64,000 nt of DNA. It comes from Acidimicrobiales bacterium. Lineage in GTDB: Bacteria; Actinomycetota; Acidimicrobiia; Acidimicrobiales; SZUA-35. Within the stretch, counting starts at the first letter, position 1, and each line of letters begins with the position of its first letter. The stretch is taken from the NCBI GenBank assembly GCA_020630065.1, contig JAHDCC010000005.1:62001-126000 (forward strand). Direction: 5' to 3'. Made by a program: the position numbers and the translations under genes. The notes beneath the pieces were generated by a model. The model saw only the letters and a program-made list of their open reading frames with translations, was not told the origin of the DNA and did not search any database. This document shows, piece after piece, positions 51,965 to 61,246 of the stretch.

Positions 51965-53386
51965 CTAGCTACTTGCGGCTGATGCGATTTCCTGGCAAGA
52001 GTTAAGTGCGTCTTCGACGCTTCCTGATCCACCGATGACTCCAGAAATTTCGGTAGAACACTGGGTTCCAACATCCTGGAATTCAGGGACACCGACGAAC
52101 TGAACGCCACCAAGACCTGGTCGAGGTGTGGTTCCTGGGTTCGTTGGATCGGCGCCAAGCATCGAGTCAAGCGTCTTGTCAGCAAATGCTGCAGCTGCTT
52201 CTTGGTAGTTAGGGTTGTCGTATGTTGACTGACGGGTACCAGGAGGTACTGCCGCCCAGCCACCAGGCAGGTTCTCGCCTGCTGTTTCGATGTATTCCTT
52301 GCTAGTTGCCCAGCTGATGTAGTCCCAAGCAGCGTCTTTGTTCTCGGTAGATTCTGGAATAGCCAGAGACCAAGACCATAGCCAACCTGAAGAGTCAGTT
52401 ACTTTAACCGGAGCTTGCGCATAGCCGTTCTTGCCCTTAACTGGGCTGTCGTCACCTTCGAGGATTCCGGCGGCAACGGTAGCGTCGTACCACATGGCTA
52501 CGGAGTCTTCTTGGTAAAGGCCTAGACATTCGTTGAAGCTTGCGGTAGCTGCGTCGTCTTGACCAGCGTCGGCGATGAGGTCAACGTAGAAGTTAACCGC
52601 TTCTGTTGTCTCAGGAGACGTCAACTTAGCTTCACCGATTGAGCCATCTTCGTTGGCTTCCCACCAGGTTCCACCAAAGGTGTTGATGACCGTGGTCAAT
52701 GATGCTCCGAGGTCTCCCCAGCCAGCCTTGCCTCGTAGGCAGATACCGGCTCGTTCGTCGGTGTCAAGCTCGCGAGCGATTGCGGCTACTTCGTCCCAGG
52801 TTGGTGCTGCTGGCATTTCAAGCCCAGCTTCGTCAACCAAGTCCTGTCGGTACATAAGGAATGAAGACTCAGCGTAGAACGGTGAAGCGTAGAGCTTTCC
52901 GTCGTTCGATAGGCCATCGCGAACCGCAGGAATGAGGTCATCGAAGTCGTAGTCTTCGTCTTCGGTTGCAAACGTTGTGAGGTCAGCCAGGGTGCCGTTG
53001 CTTCCAAACTGAGGAGCCTCGTACATTCCGACCATTACGACATCAAATTCATTACCACCTTGGGTAACTTCTCGAGTCGTAATTTCACGCAAAGCTTGTT
53101 CTTCCAAAACCGTGTACTCGACGGTGACACCAGAATCCGCGGTGTAAAACTCTTCTGTTAAGGAGACGATGTCTTGCATCGTTCCGTTGTTAACGATCGC
53201 CACGTTGAGGACGTCATCCCCATCGCCGCCACCGTCAGAAGACGTATCGGGAGTGCCGTCGGCATTGGTTGTTGCTGTCTCGCTATCGCTGCCAGAACTA
53301 CACGATGCAGCTACCAGCCCGAAAACACTCAAGATCGTGAGTGTTAGTAGAAGAGGCCGTTGCAGACCTCGCCTGTGTTTACTCAT
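51965..53386 (-). CDS. polyol-binding lipoprotein of the ABC transporter
   Basis: Extracellular solute-binding protein of about 473 residues, SmoE/family 1 type. ATG 53386 (MSKHRRGLQ) with GGAGAG six bases upstream is the right start; the frame stays open 195 bases further but that part is the promoter region. The lipobox VAASC gives a membrane-anchored binding protein, then a Ser/Asp/Gly linker and the domain starting DVLNVAIVNNGTMQDIVSLTEEF. It is the first gene of the transporter operon. Substrate is inferred from the mannitol-type dehydrogenase next door. Confidence 0.92.
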   Translation of the reverse strand: MSKHRRGLQRPLLLTLTILSVFGLVAASCSSGSDSETATTNADGTPDTSSDGGGDGDDVLNVAIVNNGTMQDIVSLTEEFYTADSGVTVEYTVLEEQALREITTREVTQGGNEFDVVMVGMYEAPQFGSNGTLADLTTFATEDEDYDFDDLIPAVRDGLSNDGKLYASPFYAESSFLMYRQDLVDEAGLEMPAAPTWDEVAAIARELDTDERAGICLRGKAGWGDLGASLTTVINTFGGTWWEANEDGSIGEAKLTSPETTEAVNFYVDLIADAGQDDAATASFNECLGLYQEDSVAMWYDATVAAGILEGDDSPVKGKNGYAQAPVKVTDSSGWLWSWSLAIPESTENKDAAWDYISWATSKEYIETAGENLPGGWAAVPPGTRQSTYDNPNYQEAAAAFADKTLDSMLGADPTNPGTTPRPGLGGVQFVGVPEFQDVGTQCSTEISGVIGGSGSVEDALNSCQEIASAASS

Positions 53387-53559
53387 ATTTCTCTCCTTGA
53401 TCCCTTTATGCACATGAGAGGACTCACGTGTCATCCGTAACATCCATTTGACTTGGTTATAGTTGGTTTTACAACCCATAAACCCCATTTTGCAATATAA
53501 AACCAAGCCAAATAGGGAATAAATGTTGATATTAGTTGATTTCCTGTAAGGTGTGTCAT
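53387..53559. promoter_or_regulatory. divergent control region of the polyol locus with repeated TTGGTT boxes
   Basis: TTGGTT occurs at 53453 and 53463 as a 10-base tandem direct repeat, and TTGGTTTT (53463-53470) is mirrored by AAAACCAA (53499-53506) with a 28-base spacer. TTGACT at 53448 could be a -35 element. DeoR-type repressors often bind such direct and inverted repeats, and a DeoR gene lies at 55065, so control of both directions by that protein is a fair inference. Confidence 0.55.
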
Positions 53560-55050
53560 ATGGACGCTCAATCCGAGACAAGAAAACCTTCCGACCTGGA
53601 TCGCTATTTTCGGGGAGAACAAGGCGTCTCCTATGACCGAAATGCCATACGAAAGAGCATTACTCACATTGGTGTCGGCGGCTTCCATCGATCGCATTTC
53701 GCGTCGTATATTGACCAACTGTGCCACATAGGCGAGACCGAGTGGGCGATAGTCGGCAGCGGGATTCTTCCTGGCGACCATAAGATGGCTGAGGCCTTAC
53801 ATTCGCAGAACTATCTCTACACACTCGTGGCCAAAGACGACCAAAGCACCGATATCAGGGTCATCGGCAGCATCGTCGACTACATCCATGCTTATCCAGA
53901 CACCCAACCGCTGGTGGACCAAATAGCGAAATCGGACACACAAATCGTCTCACTCACCTTGACAGAGGGCGGCTACCCAATAGATTCGACCAGTGGTTCT
54001 TACGTTCCACATGCAGACCGGAATGGCAAGAAACACGCATTCGACATCATCGCTGCGGGTTTACAACAACGACGCAACACCAACGTCGGCCCACTAACCA
54101 TAATGAGCTTCGACAACATCGTGGCGAACGGTGACGTCACCCGCACTGCAACCCTCGGTGCCGCCGAAGAACTCGACCCCACCCTGGCCGGGTGGATAAG
54201 GGACAACGTTACGTTTCCCAATAGCATGGTCGACCGTATTACCGTGCAAACCAGCGACGCCGACATCACCTGGCTGACCGAGGAAACCGGCCTAATCGAC
54301 GCTTGGCCAGTTAAAACCGAGCCTTTCATTCAATGGGCGGTCGAGGACAACTTTGCCGCCGATCGGCTACCGCTAGAACAAATGGACGTGATCGTAACCG
54401 ACGATGTTGATCCGTTCGAAGTTATGAAGCTCCGTCTGCTTAACGCGAGCCATTCCTGCCTCGCCTATGTAGCGGCGCTCGCATCGATCGAGCACGTGCA
54501 CACAGCGCTAGAACAACCGTGGATTCACGCCTATGTGATGGACTTCCTAGACAAAGAGGCCAGGCCGTCAATATCGGGTACCGGTTCACTCGACCTCGAG
54601 GACTACTGCAACACTATTGTTCGCCGTTTTGAGAACCCCGAGATAGCTGACCAGATTGCGCGTCTGTGCATCGACGGGTCATCAAAGTTTCACACGTTCC
54701 TGTATGACACAATCAAATTCAACCTTCGCAACGACGGCCCAATTGAACTTTCGACCTTTGCGCTCGCTGCTTGGTGCGAGTATCTCGGCCAAGCTGCTCG
54801 AGGTAATGACAATGAGACGGCGTCGACACTGCTGGCGCACGACTCTAATATGACCCATATTCTCGACAAGGTAAGAGATTCGTTCGATAGCCCCGTGAGG
54901 TTTTTGGTCGATAACGAAGCGTTCGACAGCGAGCTTGTGGGCGACTCTCGATTCAATACTACTTTTGATACGATGGTCGGGTTAATCCGGCGTGATGGCA
55001 TTCGCAGTGCAACCGAGCAAATAACAAAGGCCCATCACACTCAATCCTAG
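53560..55050 (+). CDS. mannitol-type polyol dehydrogenase
   Basis: 496 residues of the long-chain mannitol 2-dehydrogenase family (polyol + NAD to ketose). The N-terminal Rossmann region has HIGVGGFHRSHFASYIDQL, and the C-terminal catalytic block is FEVMKLRLLNASHSCLAYVAAL with the Lys/Asn/His triad typical of the family. ATG 53560 (MDAQSETRK) is preferred over 53536, which reads through the leader. It is divergent from the transporter and 14 bases before the regulator. Confidence 0.93.
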   Translation: MDAQSETRKPSDLDRYFRGEQGVSYDRNAIRKSITHIGVGGFHRSHFASYIDQLCHIGETEWAIVGSGILPGDHKMAEALHSQNYLYTLVAKDDQSTDIRVIGSIVDYIHAYPDTQPLVDQIAKSDTQIVSLTLTEGGYPIDSTSGSYVPHADRNGKKHAFDIIAAGLQQRRNTNVGPLTIMSFDNIVANGDVTRTATLGAAEELDPTLAGWIRDNVTFPNSMVDRITVQTSDADITWLTEETGLIDAWPVKTEPFIQWAVEDNFAADRLPLEQMDVIVTDDVDPFEVMKLRLLNASHSCLAYVAALASIEHVHTALEQPWIHAYVMDFLDKEARPSISGTGSLDLEDYCNTIVRRFENPEIADQIARLCIDGSSKFHTFLYDTIKFNLRNDGPIELSTFALAAWCEYLGQAARGNDNETASTLLAHDSNMTHILDKVRDSFDSPVRFLVDNEAFDSELVGDSRFNTTFDTMVGLIRRDGIRSATEQITKAHHTQS

Positions 55051-55064
55051 ATACCGAGAGCTCC

Positions 55065-55868
55065 ATGCAGGTCGAACCAGATACAACTCAACGAAAAACG
55101 TTCCAGGCTGACCGCCAACGAGAGATGGCGGCCGAGCTCAAAGCCGTTGGGAAGCTAAACGTTCAGGACCTTGCCAAGTCATATGGCGTAACCACCGAGA
55201 CTATACGGCGGGATCTTTCCGACCTCGAGCACATGAAGCTGGCCCGTCGGGTACATGGAGGGGCCGTTCCGTGGGAAAAGCAGACATTAGAGCGAAAGGT
55301 TCATGTCCGCAACTCGCTCAACAGAAAATCCAAACGGGAAATTGGACGGCTCGCAGTTAAACAGATTACCGAGCAGAGCACCATTGCCATTGATTCTGGC
55401 AGCACGCTGACCCAGTTTGCCGAACTCATCCCACAAGATCTCGAAATCCAAGTGGTCACCAACTCAATCCAGACGGCTCAAGTACTCATGAGCCACTCAG
55501 GATCAGAACTGATCTTGTTGGGCGGCAAAGTTCGGAAGGACACGCTGGCGATGGTCGATGCCGAAGCTATTCGGGCGGTAAAAACCATGTCGTTTGATGT
55601 GTCATTCATCAGTTGTGATGGCTTCTCTCTCGAGCGTGGCCTTTCAACTCCGAGTACAACCGAGGCGACTCTTAAACAGGCATTCGTTTCTGCGGGCAAC
55701 TTGGTGATCGCTCTCGTTGATAGCAGCAAACAAGACCAAGAATTCTTCAGAGCATTTGCCACCTGGGACGAAATCGACATCTTTATCACCGACGAAATGA
55801 GTGATGAACTAGCGGCAGAGATTGAACGTAGAGGGCCTTCGGTCATCCGCTGCTCACGCGCAGACTAG
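55065..55868 (+). CDS. DeoR/GlpR-family transcriptional repressor
   Basis: 267 residues. N-terminal helix-turn-helix LNVQDLAKSYGVTTETIRRDLSDLEHMKLARRVHGGAV is the classical DeoR pattern, followed by a sugar-phosphate-binding DeoRC domain (TIAIDSGSTLTQFAELI, VVTNSIQTAQVLMS, LILLGGKVRKDTLAMVD). It follows the dehydrogenase by 14 bases and probably represses the polyol genes until a phosphorylated intermediate or ketose-phosphate binds. Confidence 0.95.
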   Translation: MQVEPDTTQRKTFQADRQREMAAELKAVGKLNVQDLAKSYGVTTETIRRDLSDLEHMKLARRVHGGAVPWEKQTLERKVHVRNSLNRKSKREIGRLAVKQITEQSTIAIDSGSTLTQFAELIPQDLEIQVVTNSIQTAQVLMSHSGSELILLGGKVRKDTLAMVDAEAIRAVKTMSFDVSFISCDGFSLERGLSTPSTTEATLKQAFVSAGNLVIALVDSSKQDQEFFRAFATWDEIDIFITDEMSDELAAEIERRGPSVIRCSRAD

Positions 55869-55918
55869 ACAAATCTGTACTGCGCGACATTACTGGCTAA
55901 GCAACATAGGCGGAAAAC

Positions 55919-57109
55919 GTGCAGGACAACCCAATACCGGCCGAGACCACAACTTTTTGGCGTGGTCTTGTCGGAATCCTTGTCATAGTGGCATTGGCGG
56001 TCACTGGACTGAATCTCTTCCGATACGGTCTTACACCGTTTGACAGCGCCGGTTTAGAAGACCAGACTAACCCGGTCTCCGGTCCCGAGGCCACCGTGGC
56101 CGGTGATGATACGTCAACGACCCTGCCAATTCCAAATACCGATGAACTTTCCGCCCTAGTCTCAGGGCAGAACAACCAGTGGGTTGTCGGCCTTCAACAA
56201 AACCACCGTTTTACGCTGTCAGGGCAAATAGGTGATCAGCAAACCAAAGATCTGTTGGAAGAGTCGATGCGTGAAACCTACGGAGACTTGGCTACGAGTG
56301 AGCTTATCGTCAATCCACGTATCGAAGTAGCTCCATGGACGTTGTCGGCCTCCAACTTGTTTAAGGAAGTGGCGGCGCACATGATTGACGGCGGGTTCGC
56401 CATTGGTAACGGAGACGCCCACTTCGTTGGTACCACCCCAAATCAAGCGAGCCGGACGACTCTAAAAGATGCACTGTCTGGAATCGAGCTAACACTGTTT
56501 GATCAACTCGAACTAGCGAACCTCAACAGCCCTACCCTGTTGGCAACCCATAAGGACGGTCGGCTGTTCATGTCTGGACGGGTCCCCAATCAAGACACAC
56601 TCGACGAACTCACCCAATCGGCGACTGATCTCTATGGCGCGGACAACGTAACCAGCAACCTTCTAGTCGACAAAACCACCTTTGCCCCAATCGCCTTGGC
56701 CCGATGGCAAGAGAACCTTGTTTTGTTTTTTCCTTTTGGCGATTATCGAATCCAAATTATGGATGGGACGTTCACGGGAGAGCTTCGAGGAGGACTGGTA
56801 TTTGAACGGGGTTCTGCTGATTTAACCGAAGAAGGACGAGAATTCTTAGATATATTTCCAACGATCATTAACCGGTCAAATGGTCAGGTTACCGTTCTGG
56901 GACACACTGACAATTCCGGCTCTCAGGCCCTCAACCAGAGCCTTAGTCAGCGACGGGCTGAAGCCGTAACGAACTATCTGATTTCTAAAGAAATCCCTGA
57001 TGAGCGTATAACGGCAGAAGGAAAAGGCGATAGTGATCCGACGGCCTCTAACAACTCAGAAGAAGGGCGTCAACAAAACCGGCGCGTTGAGATTGTTGTC
57101 TCGCCGTAG
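55919..57109 (+). CDS. ArfA/OmpATb-like OmpA-domain membrane protein, copy 1
   Basis: 396 residues from GTG 55919. One N-terminal membrane helix (about 14-33), a Thr-rich stalk, two BON-like alpha/beta modules (NNQWVVGLQQNHRFTLSGQIGDQQTKDLLEESM and the segment LLATHKDGRLFMSGRVPNQDTLDELTQSAT), then an intact OmpA domain (FERGSADLTEEGREFLDIF, GHTDNSGS, LSQRRAEAVTNYL, NRRVEIV) that should bind peptidoglycan. The layout is that of mycobacterial ArfA. The next gene is a paralogue. Confidence 0.85.
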   Translation: MQDNPIPAETTTFWRGLVGILVIVALAVTGLNLFRYGLTPFDSAGLEDQTNPVSGPEATVAGDDTSTTLPIPNTDELSALVSGQNNQWVVGLQQNHRFTLSGQIGDQQTKDLLEESMRETYGDLATSELIVNPRIEVAPWTLSASNLFKEVAAHMIDGGFAIGNGDAHFVGTTPNQASRTTLKDALSGIELTLFDQLELANLNSPTLLATHKDGRLFMSGRVPNQDTLDELTQSATDLYGADNVTSNLLVDKTTFAPIALARWQENLVLFFPFGDYRIQIMDGTFTGELRGGLVFERGSADLTEEGREFLDIFPTIINRSNGQVTVLGHTDNSGSQALNQSLSQRRAEAVTNYLISKEIPDERITAEGKGDSDPTASNNSEEGRQQNRRVEIVVSP

Positions 57110-57287
57110 CCGTATCAGCGGTTACTCAACCGTACCGACGCATGTTGCACCCGTTTGAAACAAATTTCACCAGATAAAATGGGCTGGTCGGCCCCGGCGT
57201 GGAGGCTGATGAGGGCCCGATAACTGCTTGGTTGTTCCCACAGACAGGATTGGGCCTGCTGGCTTCAACCAGGGGGCGGTTATTGTC

Positions 57288-58502
57288 ATGCAGGACACAA
57301 AGACCGAGAACAACACTTCGAAACAATCAGTGATTAGTAAGAAGACTTGGTTATCGATTATTGTGGCGTTAACTATCGGTGCTGTTGGTGTCCTAACTCT
57401 AAATCTGAATCGGTACAATCTCCCACCGTTCTCCGATCAGGTAGCGGCCCAAGCGAGCCCGGCGGCTCCTGAGTCAACGACCTCAACGACTACCCAGGCG
57501 ATTGACCCAACCCAGTTTCCGTCTACCGATGACTTGGAAGAGCTGGTTTCGTTGGACAACAATTCTTGGCTAGCAGCGCGTCAAGAAAACTTCCGATTTA
57601 CCCTGTCAGGTGAAGTTCCCGACCAGGAAACTAAAGCACTCATCGAGACTGCGATGCGCGAAACATACGGTAATTTCTCTCTGACCAACATTACCGTGAA
57701 CCCTTCGGTTCTGGGAGGAAGTTGGTTCGAGTCGTCGCCGTCGCTGATCAAAACATTCGCCTCTCAAATCATCGATGGTGGCTTCGCTTTGCGAAATGGT
57801 CGTCTACATTTCGAAGGTCAGGTAGCAAACGATGCCAATGTCAGCACGCTTCAAGGCATGTCGACTCTGCCTGGTATGCCTCAAAGCATCGAGGCGACGT
57901 TGGAGGTGACGGGCCTACGAAACCCGGCGATCACGGCAACTCGGCGGAGTGACAAATTGTTCCTGCTAGGTTTTGTCCCCTCCCAAGAAATCGCCGACGA
58001 AATCGCTACTGCGAGTGAAGACCTGTACGGAGCCGAGAATGTCTCCAACAATCTTTCGGTCGATGACACGACTTTTGCCCCGTTTGCTATTGCTCGTTGG
58101 CAAGAAAATCTGACTGCGTTTTTCCCGTTTGGAGAGTACAAAATCGAGATAAAGGGCGGCAGTTTCTCGGGAGAGCTACGAGGTGGGCTGGCCTTTAGTC
58201 CTTCGTCATCCGATCTCACTCCTCAGGGCGAAGCGTTTCTCGAGGTCTTTCCGAGCTTAGTTAATCGCTCGAACGGCCAAATCTCGGTAGTCGGCCACAC
58301 CGACAACTCTGGCACGTTTGACACCAATCTGGAGCTGAGCCAACAGCGGGCCGAAGCAGTCGGCGCCTTCTTAACCGAAAACGGTATCTCAGAGGACAGA
58401 ATAGTGGCTGTAGGCAAAGGCGATACTGAGCCGACCGCTTCGAACGCCACCGAAGAAGGCCGGCAGCTTAACCGCCGAGTCGAAGTTAAGTGGGTTATCT
58501 AG
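57288..58502 (+). CDS. ArfA/OmpATb-like OmpA-domain membrane protein, copy 2
   Basis: 404 residues from ATG 57288, which aligns with the start of copy 1 (MQDTK against VQDNP). A cytoplasmic Lys-rich tail and membrane helix (about 22-40) are followed by a TTSTTTQ stalk, BON-like modules (NNSWLAARQENFRFTLSGEV, RRSDKLFLLGFVPSQEIADEIATASEDLYGAENV) and the OmpA domain (FSPSSSDLTPQGEAFLEVF, GHTDNSGT, LSQQRAEAVGAFL, NRRVEVK). The two are tandem duplicates, diverged most in the stalk. Confidence 0.87.
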   Translation: MQDTKTENNTSKQSVISKKTWLSIIVALTIGAVGVLTLNLNRYNLPPFSDQVAAQASPAAPESTTSTTTQAIDPTQFPSTDDLEELVSLDNNSWLAARQENFRFTLSGEVPDQETKALIETAMRETYGNFSLTNITVNPSVLGGSWFESSPSLIKTFASQIIDGGFALRNGRLHFEGQVANDANVSTLQGMSTLPGMPQSIEATLEVTGLRNPAITATRRSDKLFLLGFVPSQEIADEIATASEDLYGAENVSNNLSVDDTTFAPFAIARWQENLTAFFPFGEYKIEIKGGSFSGELRGGLAFSPSSSDLTPQGEAFLEVFPSLVNRSNGQISVVGHTDNSGTFDTNLELSQQRAEAVGAFLTENGISEDRIVAVGKGDTEPTASNATEEGRQLNRRVEVKWVI

Positions 58503-58620
58503 TACACGTTTGCTAGTCGGTCGGTGTCATAGGCTGGCTCTATTATTGGCGTGTGTATGTTTTTAGAACCGTGCGCTTCGCAGCTTGGGCTGCCTGTAGA
58601 CCCTAGTTCTCAGGAGTGTC

Positions 58621-59058
58621 ATGAAGACCTCAGCCCTGCCCACTTCAGTATCAACGTTTCGCGAAGCTCTTGGCCTCGCGTTTGAACTTGACGATCTTTC
58701 CCCAGACCAGACATTTTCTTTGCACCTCTCCCCGACTGGGGCAGTTGAAAACGTGGTGGCGATATCCGAGATATATTCACCGCAAACGATAGAGCGGCTC
58801 TTGTCCCGACCCGCCAGCCGCTGGCTACTTATCACTAGCCTTGACGTTCCTCTCGGACCTGTTCTTCGTTCAGATACGTTGTGGTTCTCGTTCCTCAGTT
58901 CTATCGCCCAGGTGAGATTCCAAACGTTGGTGGATTGGATTGTCGTCGATGGGGAGGACGCCAGGTCGTTCGCTTATCTGACGTCGCCTGAGACAGCCTG
59001 GGTCGACGACCCTGCTGAGGTTCGTCGCCACGACTACATCAACATGGCGGCCAGCTGA
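58621..59058 (+). CDS. RadC/JAB-like protein lacking metal ligands
   Basis: 145 residues. The order TFSLHLSPTGAVENVVAIS, ASRWLLITSLDVPLGPVLRSD and RFQTLVDWIVVDGEDARSF parallels RadC (LHLDxxNxVLxVExVS, the HNHPSG...PSxxD centre and LLDHIIVGDG..SF). The final Asp of the centre is kept, but both His ligands of HxHPSG are replaced (TSLDVPLG). It is therefore probably a catalytically dead JAB-fold protein. This assignment rests on pattern only. It follows the ArfA copies and is convergent with terC. Confidence 0.55.
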   Translation: MKTSALPTSVSTFREALGLAFELDDLSPDQTFSLHLSPTGAVENVVAISEIYSPQTIERLLSRPASRWLLITSLDVPLGPVLRSDTLWFSFLSSIAQVRFQTLVDWIVVDGEDARSFAYLTSPETAWVDDPAEVRRHDYINMAAS

Positions 59059-59073
59059 GCGGCACCCAAGATA

Positions 59074-60084
59074 TTACTCTACTGAGGCGTCCATCGGCGT
59101 GGTTTGTGTCAGCGAAGCTGCCTCTTTACGTACCCGAAGCTCAGAGAACACGATTGCGAGCAGAAGCAGAATTCCGATCACGATCAACGATGACCAAGGG
59201 CTCCATGGCAGGTGCCAGTCGAGCCACAGGGCAGCCATTTTTAGGCCGACGAATATGAGTATGAACCCGAGCGCATGATTTAGGTAATGGAACCGGTCAC
59301 GGGCGTCAGCGAGGAGAAAGTACATTGCCCGCAGACCAAGGATGGCAAATGCGTTCGACGACAACACTAAGAATGGATCTTGAGCGATCGCTAGAATTGC
59401 GGGAACCGAGTCAAGCGCAAAGACAACATCGGTTGCCTCCACTACTACCAACGCCGCTAGTAGCGGGGTCGCAGCCCGTTTACCGTTCTGCATTGTGAAG
59501 AACTTCTGCCCATCCAACGCATCACTTACCGGCATTATCCGGCTGAGGAGACCAAGGCCCGTTGTCGCAGACTTTTCGCTTTCGTCTTCGGTGTGGCGAA
59601 TCATGCGTATACCGGTGAATACGAGAAAGCCGCCAAATATCACAAACAGCCAATTGAACTGTTGGAGAAGCTCCGTTGCGCCAAAGATAAAAATCGCCCG
59701 CAAGGCTAACGCTCCGAAGATGCCCCAGAACAGTACCCGATGCTGGTACTTCACCGGTATCGACATGCTTGAGAACAACATGGACCAAACAAAAACGTTG
59801 TCGACGCTCAGAGATTTCTCGACCAGATACCCGGCTATGTACTCGCCGAACGCTTCAGAACCGTAGGCAACCCATACAAAACCAGCGAAAGTTAAACCAC
59901 ACGCAACCCAGAACAGTGATTCTTTAGCCGACTCGGAGAAGGTGGGAACATGAGCCTTACGGTGTCTGTACAAATCGATCGCAAGTAGGGCTACGATTAC
60001 GACCCCTAAACCTATCCATGCCGTCGACCCTGCGGGGACGTCAACAAAGTTCTTTTCAGCCTCACTGGCGGCCAGAATACCCAT
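59074..60084 (-). CDS. TerC-family membrane protein
   Basis: About 336 residues from ATG 60084 (MGILAAS, GAGAGG upstream; a longer start at 60186 is possible). Seven to nine helices, with the signature LVEKSLSVDNVFVWSMLF and VVVEATDVVFALDSVPAIL, whose Asp and Glu residues are the likely metal-binding sites. TerC proteins relate to tellurite resistance and Mn2+ export or metal loading of secreted proteins. Its neighbours do not include other ter genes. Confidence 0.92.
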   Translation of the reverse strand: MGILAASEAEKNFVDVPAGSTAWIGLGVVIVALLAIDLYRHRKAHVPTFSESAKESLFWVACGLTFAGFVWVAYGSEAFGEYIAGYLVEKSLSVDNVFVWSMLFSSMSIPVKYQHRVLFWGIFGALALRAIFIFGATELLQQFNWLFVIFGGFLVFTGIRMIRHTEDESEKSATTGLGLLSRIMPVSDALDGQKFFTMQNGKRAATPLLAALVVVEATDVVFALDSVPAILAIAQDPFLVLSSNAFAILGLRAMYFLLADARDRFHYLNHALGFILIFVGLKMAALWLDWHLPWSPWSSLIVIGILLLLAIVFSELRVRKEAASLTQTTPMDASVE

Positions 60085-60200
60085 CAATTTAGCACCTCTC
60101 GCAGCAGAGTGTAACAAGAACTTATCGGCAAGAGCGATACCGCCTAACGGTAAATAGGATAATTCGACAAGACCCTGTCCGATCACTCCGGAAGTATCTC

Positions 60201-61082
60201 GTGAAGATTAACGACGACACCGCATTCTCCAGTCCGACAACCCATATTTGCCGAACTTCAAATGACCATGAAATCTACTTTTACGACTACGGAGGCTCAG
60301 GACCTACGATCTTGTTCGCCCATGCAGCTAGTTTTAGTGGGCGTATCTGGGACCAGGTAATCTCGCATCTCCGCCCGGATTATCGATGTGTTTCGTTTGA
60401 CTTTCGGGGCCATGGTCAAAGCTCCGGCTCCTTCACTAACCCGGCAGAGGTTTCCCAAGTTTGGGCCTCAATGTTTGCCGATATAGCAGATGTCACAGAT
60501 CAGCTTGCGGTCGAAGGTCCCATTTTCGGTGTCGGCCACTCGTTAGGCGGAGCGGGCTTGGTGTCAGCCCAGCTGGCTAACCCGACACTTCTACGCTCAC
60601 TCTGGGTGTACGAGCCGATCGTTTTTGAGCTAAATCCGTTTTTTAGTGCAATTTGTGAAGATATGGCTCGAGCGGCCGAGGAGCGTAAACCAAGTTTCCT
60701 GTCAGCTCAGGAAGCTGTCGACAATTTCGCCCCTCGCCCACCATTCAACGCCGTAGATCCTCAAGTTCTTCAGGATTACATCGAGTATGGGTTTGTTGCC
60801 GACAACGGCATGCTTCGTCTGCGTTGCCCGGCTGAAGTCGAGGCGGCGACATACCGGGGGGCCGCTGACCTGGACGTTTTCGATCAAACATCCGAGATTG
60901 AGATCGGGGTCTGCGTCGCTACCGGTTCAACCGATCCTCAGGCTATTCACTTGGGGCATGAACTATCGAAAAAGATCCCTGCGGGGGTGTCTATGACCCT
61001 AGACGGGCTGGGACACCTTGGGCCTTTGGAAAATCCTTCCAAAATTGCTGTGTCAATTTCCGGTTTTTTTGGTTCGTATTGA
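60201..61082 (+). CDS. alpha/beta hydrolase
   Basis: 293 residues. Oxyanion motif FAHAASFSGRIWDQVI, DFRGHGQSSG, nucleophile elbow GVGHSLGGAG and a C-terminal GLGHLGPLENP with the catalytic His. The acid is probably in CVATGSTDPQ. An epoxide-hydrolase or ester-hydrolase role cannot be distinguished. A hairpin CCATC/GATGG lies right at its stop. It is divergent from terC and appears monocistronic. Confidence 0.86.
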   Translation: MKINDDTAFSSPTTHICRTSNDHEIYFYDYGGSGPTILFAHAASFSGRIWDQVISHLRPDYRCVSFDFRGHGQSSGSFTNPAEVSQVWASMFADIADVTDQLAVEGPIFGVGHSLGGAGLVSAQLANPTLLRSLWVYEPIVFELNPFFSAICEDMARAAEERKPSFLSAQEAVDNFAPRPPFNAVDPQVLQDYIEYGFVADNGMLRLRCPAEVEAATYRGAADLDVFDQTSEIEIGVCVATGSTDPQAIHLGHELSKKIPAGVSMTLDGLGHLGPLENPSKIAVSISGFFGSY

Positions 61083-61246
61083 CCATCTTTTTGTGATGGC
61101 TACCCCATGAGAGCGTTCATGGTCATCTTGAGCGTACAATGATGGTTATGCATCACTGTTGATGCATCTGGCCTACCTTTAACAAGGGAGATCAGGGAAG
61201 CTGGTAGCCCCCTACCGGCTTGTGCATTCGAAACGAAGGAAATTCC
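61083..61246 (+). promoter_or_regulatory. structured leader upstream of the PilM-like gene
   Basis: Three hairpins follow one another: ATGCATCA-CTGT-TGATGCAT (61148-61167, 8 bp perfect), CCTT-TAAC-AAGG (61176-61187), and GCTGGTAG-CCCC-CTACCGGC (61200-61219, 8 bp with one G-T). Then comes AAGGAA before ATG 61247. The last two overlap AGGGAAGCTGGT, which recalls part of a cobalamin riboswitch, but no B12 box or other helices are seen. It is a candidate regulatory leader of unknown type. Confidence 0.5.

Noticed and set aside
58503-58620. Spaced ACACG/CGTGT repeat before TTTTT after the second ArfA gene
   Set aside because: The arms are only five bases and about 45 bases apart; too weak to call a terminator.
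61190-61220. Cobalamin riboswitch-like AGGGAAGCTGGT
   Set aside because: The B12 box and the remaining helices are absent, and the downstream gene is unrelated to cobalamin.
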